A DNA stretch of 7,430 nt, from positions 1 through 7,430 of the forward strand of contig JASKZZ010000547.1 of NCBI GenBank assembly GCA_030147335.1, written 5' to 3'. The stretch is from Herpetosiphonaceae bacterium (GTDB lineage Bacteria > Chloroflexota > Chloroflexia > Chloroflexales > Kallotenuaceae). How positions within the stretch are numbered: position 1 is the first letter of the stretch; each line of letters begins with the position of its first letter. This document shows positions 6,394 through 7,430 of the stretch, piece by piece. Both the position numbers and the translations under genes were made by a program. Under the pieces are notes generated by a model. The model did no database searches and was not told where the DNA came from. It was given only the letters and a program-made list of their open reading frames with translations.

Positions 6394-6667
6394 TCTTATA
6401 TTCAGTTCAAGCTGCTGCACTGCGCTGATGTGCGGCAGTGAGTTTGAGCAGACAGATACATCACCTCCGGTGACTTCAAACATGACCATCGTAGCGTCGG
6501 GTTAGCAGCGGCCCCAAACACGGGAATGCTACTCCACCATTTGACTGAATTGATTTCTGCTCATCGACAAATAAGCAGACTGGCCGAGATTCCGCTGCGC
6601 GACGGCACGAAGCATGATATGCGCGGGCACGATATTGACACTTATTGGCAATATGGAGGAGTCCCGC
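6394..6667. other. Spacer between the TVP38 gene and mgsA
   Basis: 274 bp with no credible frame. A 6-bp-stem hairpin (CACTGC 6418-6423 / GCAGTG 6435-6440) lies about 25 nt after the TVP38 stop and could end its transcript, though no T-tract follows. A smaller one, TCACC-TCC-GGTGA, lies at 6461-6473. The mgsA promoter should be here, but I could not assign it. Confidence 0.5.
6418..6440 (+). terminator. Weak hairpin after the TVP38 gene
   Basis: CACTGC (6418-6423) pairs with GCAGTG (6435-6440). A GC pair inside the loop may extend it past a bulge. It sits about 25 nt downstream of the stop codon. The following sequence (AGTTTGAGCAG) lacks a T-run, so intrinsic termination is uncertain. Confidence 0.3.
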
Positions 6668-7081
6668 ATGAGTAAAGCGCCATCATCCGACAAGAAGAAG
6701 AAGGTCCTCGCGCTGATCGCGCACGATGAGAAGAAAAACGCTTTGACAGACTTTTGCGTACGGCATAAAGATGTTCTGGAATCCTGGGAATTAATTGGAA
6801 CAGGCTCAACGGCAGAAGGGATCAGCGAGGCTACGGGAATGCCGGTTTATGGCTATTTATCCGGACCGGAAGGCGGCGATGTGCAGATCGCGGCTCGGGT
6901 TGCGCTTGGCGAAGTTGGAGCAGTCATATTTTTACTTGATCCCCTAAGCGCTCATCCACACGACCCTGACATCGAGACGCTGCAGCGCATATGCAACGTC
7001 CATAATGTGCCAATCGCCACCAACCTCGCAGCGGCGGAGCTGATTATTCAACCGACCAATATCAACCAGCAGATCGAATAG
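6668..7081 (+). CDS. mgsA: Methylglyoxal synthase
   Basis: Converts dihydroxyacetone phosphate to methylglyoxal and phosphate in the cytoplasm, a bypass of lower glycolysis that relieves sugar-phosphate build-up when phosphate is scarce. It has 137 residues, the usual short form of the family. Key residues fall at the same numbers as in the E. coli enzyme: LIAHD with His19-Asp20, the phosphate-binding loop GTGST (44-48), SGPEGGD with catalytic Asp71, DPL with Asp91, and PHDPD with His98 and Asp101, followed by VPIATN. Within the phosphate loop, Ser47 and Ala49 replace the usual Thr and Gly of ATGTTG, a mild change. The frame is open to an ATG at 6614. I chose 6668 because GGAGG (6655-6659) lies 8 nt upstream and because the family N-terminus begins there with a Lys-rich lead. 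It stands alone with no operon partner. Confidence 0.97.
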   Translation: MSKAPSSDKKKKVLALIAHDEKKNALTDFCVRHKDVLESWELIGTGSTAEGISEATGMPVYGYLSGPEGGDVQIAARVALGEVGAVIFLLDPLSAHPHDPDIETLQRICNVHNVPIATNLAAAELIIQPTNINQQIE

Positions 7082-7221
7082 TCGTAGGGACTGGCATGGT
7101 TATCGCTTTATGGTTCGTGAAATTGTGCCACACACTGTTAGCTTGGCAATGGCGACGCAATAGAAAGCCTGATGCAGGTCTACGAACGCCGTTGTGGCAC
7201 AGGTCTCCCTACTCCGTTTAC

Positions 7222-7244
7222 TGCGCCAGCTTGTTTCTGGCGCA
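7222..7244 (+). terminator. Hairpin downstream of mgsA, possible terminator
   Basis: Perfect 8-bp stem, TGCGCCAG (7222-7229) with CTGGCGCA (7237-7244), and a 7-nt loop CTTGTTT. It lies 140 nt after the mgsA stop. The downstream sequence is not a T-run, although GTTATGTTTC follows after a few bases. It could be a terminator or a processing or stability hairpin. Confidence 0.4.
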
Positions 7245-7385
7245 TGAGCCGTTATGTTTCTGCTGCTTCGCTTTAGTGCTAAACTAACTACACCATTGTG
7301 TACATATGCCACTCCTTGCCGTTCAACATGCGCGATTGTTGACCAAGAACAGGAAATGGCGAACATATACGTAGGCTATTAATTA

Positions 7386-7411
7386 CACTGCCGGTCGTTC
7401 AACCGGCAGTG
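7386..7411. terminator. Perfect 10-bp-stem hairpin near the window end
   Basis: CACTGCCGGT (7386-7395) pairs completely with ACCGGCAGTG (7402-7411) around a 6-nt loop. On the plus strand it is followed by purine-rich sequence. On the minus strand it is followed by the AT-rich TAATTAATAG, so it may end a minus-strand gene lying beyond the window. The GC-rich stem is stable, but a proper U-tract is absent on both sides, so it could equally be an operator or a leader hairpin of a plus-strand gene to the right. Confidence 0.5.
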
Positions 7412-7430
7412 GAAGCGAGACACGCATGGA

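Larger units (their letters stand above)
7082..7430. other. Region downstream of mgsA with strong inverted repeats
   Basis: 349 bp to the window edge. The 63-codon plus frame at 7096 has AGGGA 5 nt upstream but an implausible composition (many Trp, Cys, His) and no family look; I do not call it. The interval instead holds base-paired elements: 9-bp arms at 7124-7132 and 7193-7201, an 8-bp-stem hairpin at 7222-7244 and a 10-bp-stem hairpin at 7386-7411. Confidence 0.55.

Noticed and set aside
6635..6640. Perfect TTGACA hexamer just upstream of mgsA as a -35 box
   Set aside because: At 16 to 18 nt downstream there is no -10-like hexamer; that position falls on the Shine-Dalgarno sequence of mgsA, leaving no leader.
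7096..7287. 63-codon plus-strand frame after mgsA, with AGGGA 5 nt upstream
   Set aside because: The composition is rich in Trp, Cys and His with no domain pattern, and the interval is full of inverted repeats, which fits a non-coding region better.
7338..7370. TTGACC followed by CATATA as a promoter near the right edge
   Set aside because: The spacing of about 19 to 21 nt and the weak -10 match do not support it, and no gene start is visible inside the window.

Overview
The window reads as an ordinary chromosomal region of a free-living bacterium with G+C around one half by eye. It carries six well-supported protein genes, mostly monocistronic and separated by unusually roomy spacers. Several proteins recall Chloroflexota (filamentous anoxygenic phototroph relatives): the small lipoprotein with a 'QAGDLP' start and an 'RRLDQRL...C' end, the TVP38-type protein with 'TLRPLVLFPA', and the style of the PAS/GGDEF/EAL protein. 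This assignment is inference from recalled family patterns, not a search result.

Layout. 83-679 (+) encodes a putative lipoprotein. It converges, with a 29-bp gap, on 709-3204 (-), a large membrane-anchored LOV-like-PAS/PAS/GGDEF/EAL cyclic-di-GMP enzyme. A 330-bp spacer (3205-3535) holds hairpins and two dubious micro-ORFs. It is followed by 3536-4186 (-), a DedA-family membrane protein whose true start and promoter lie inside a longer open frame. The interval 4187-4630 is the divergent control region between dedA and 4631-5023 (+), a stand-alone CheY-like receiver; it contains a consensus promoter for dedA and a cluster of palindromes. After a 629-bp spacer without a recognisable gene comes 5653-6393 (+), a TVP38/TMEM64-type membrane protein. 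Then 6668-7081 (+) encodes methylglyoxal synthase (mgsA). The last 349 bp hold strong inverted repeats, one of them a perfect 10-bp-stem hairpin at 7386-7411, but no convincing gene.

How the genes relate. Two signalling genes (the c-di-GMP enzyme and the lone receiver) are interleaved with two distinct VTT-fold membrane proteins (DedA and TVP38). No operon joins them, so a shared pathway is only a possibility. I do not see a defence system, mobile element, CRISPR, tRNA or rRNA. The points most worth following are the LOV-type PAS that has lost its photo-cysteine and flavin-contact residues, the dedA start correction supported by an embedded near-consensus promoter, and the palindrome cluster in front of the receiver gene.
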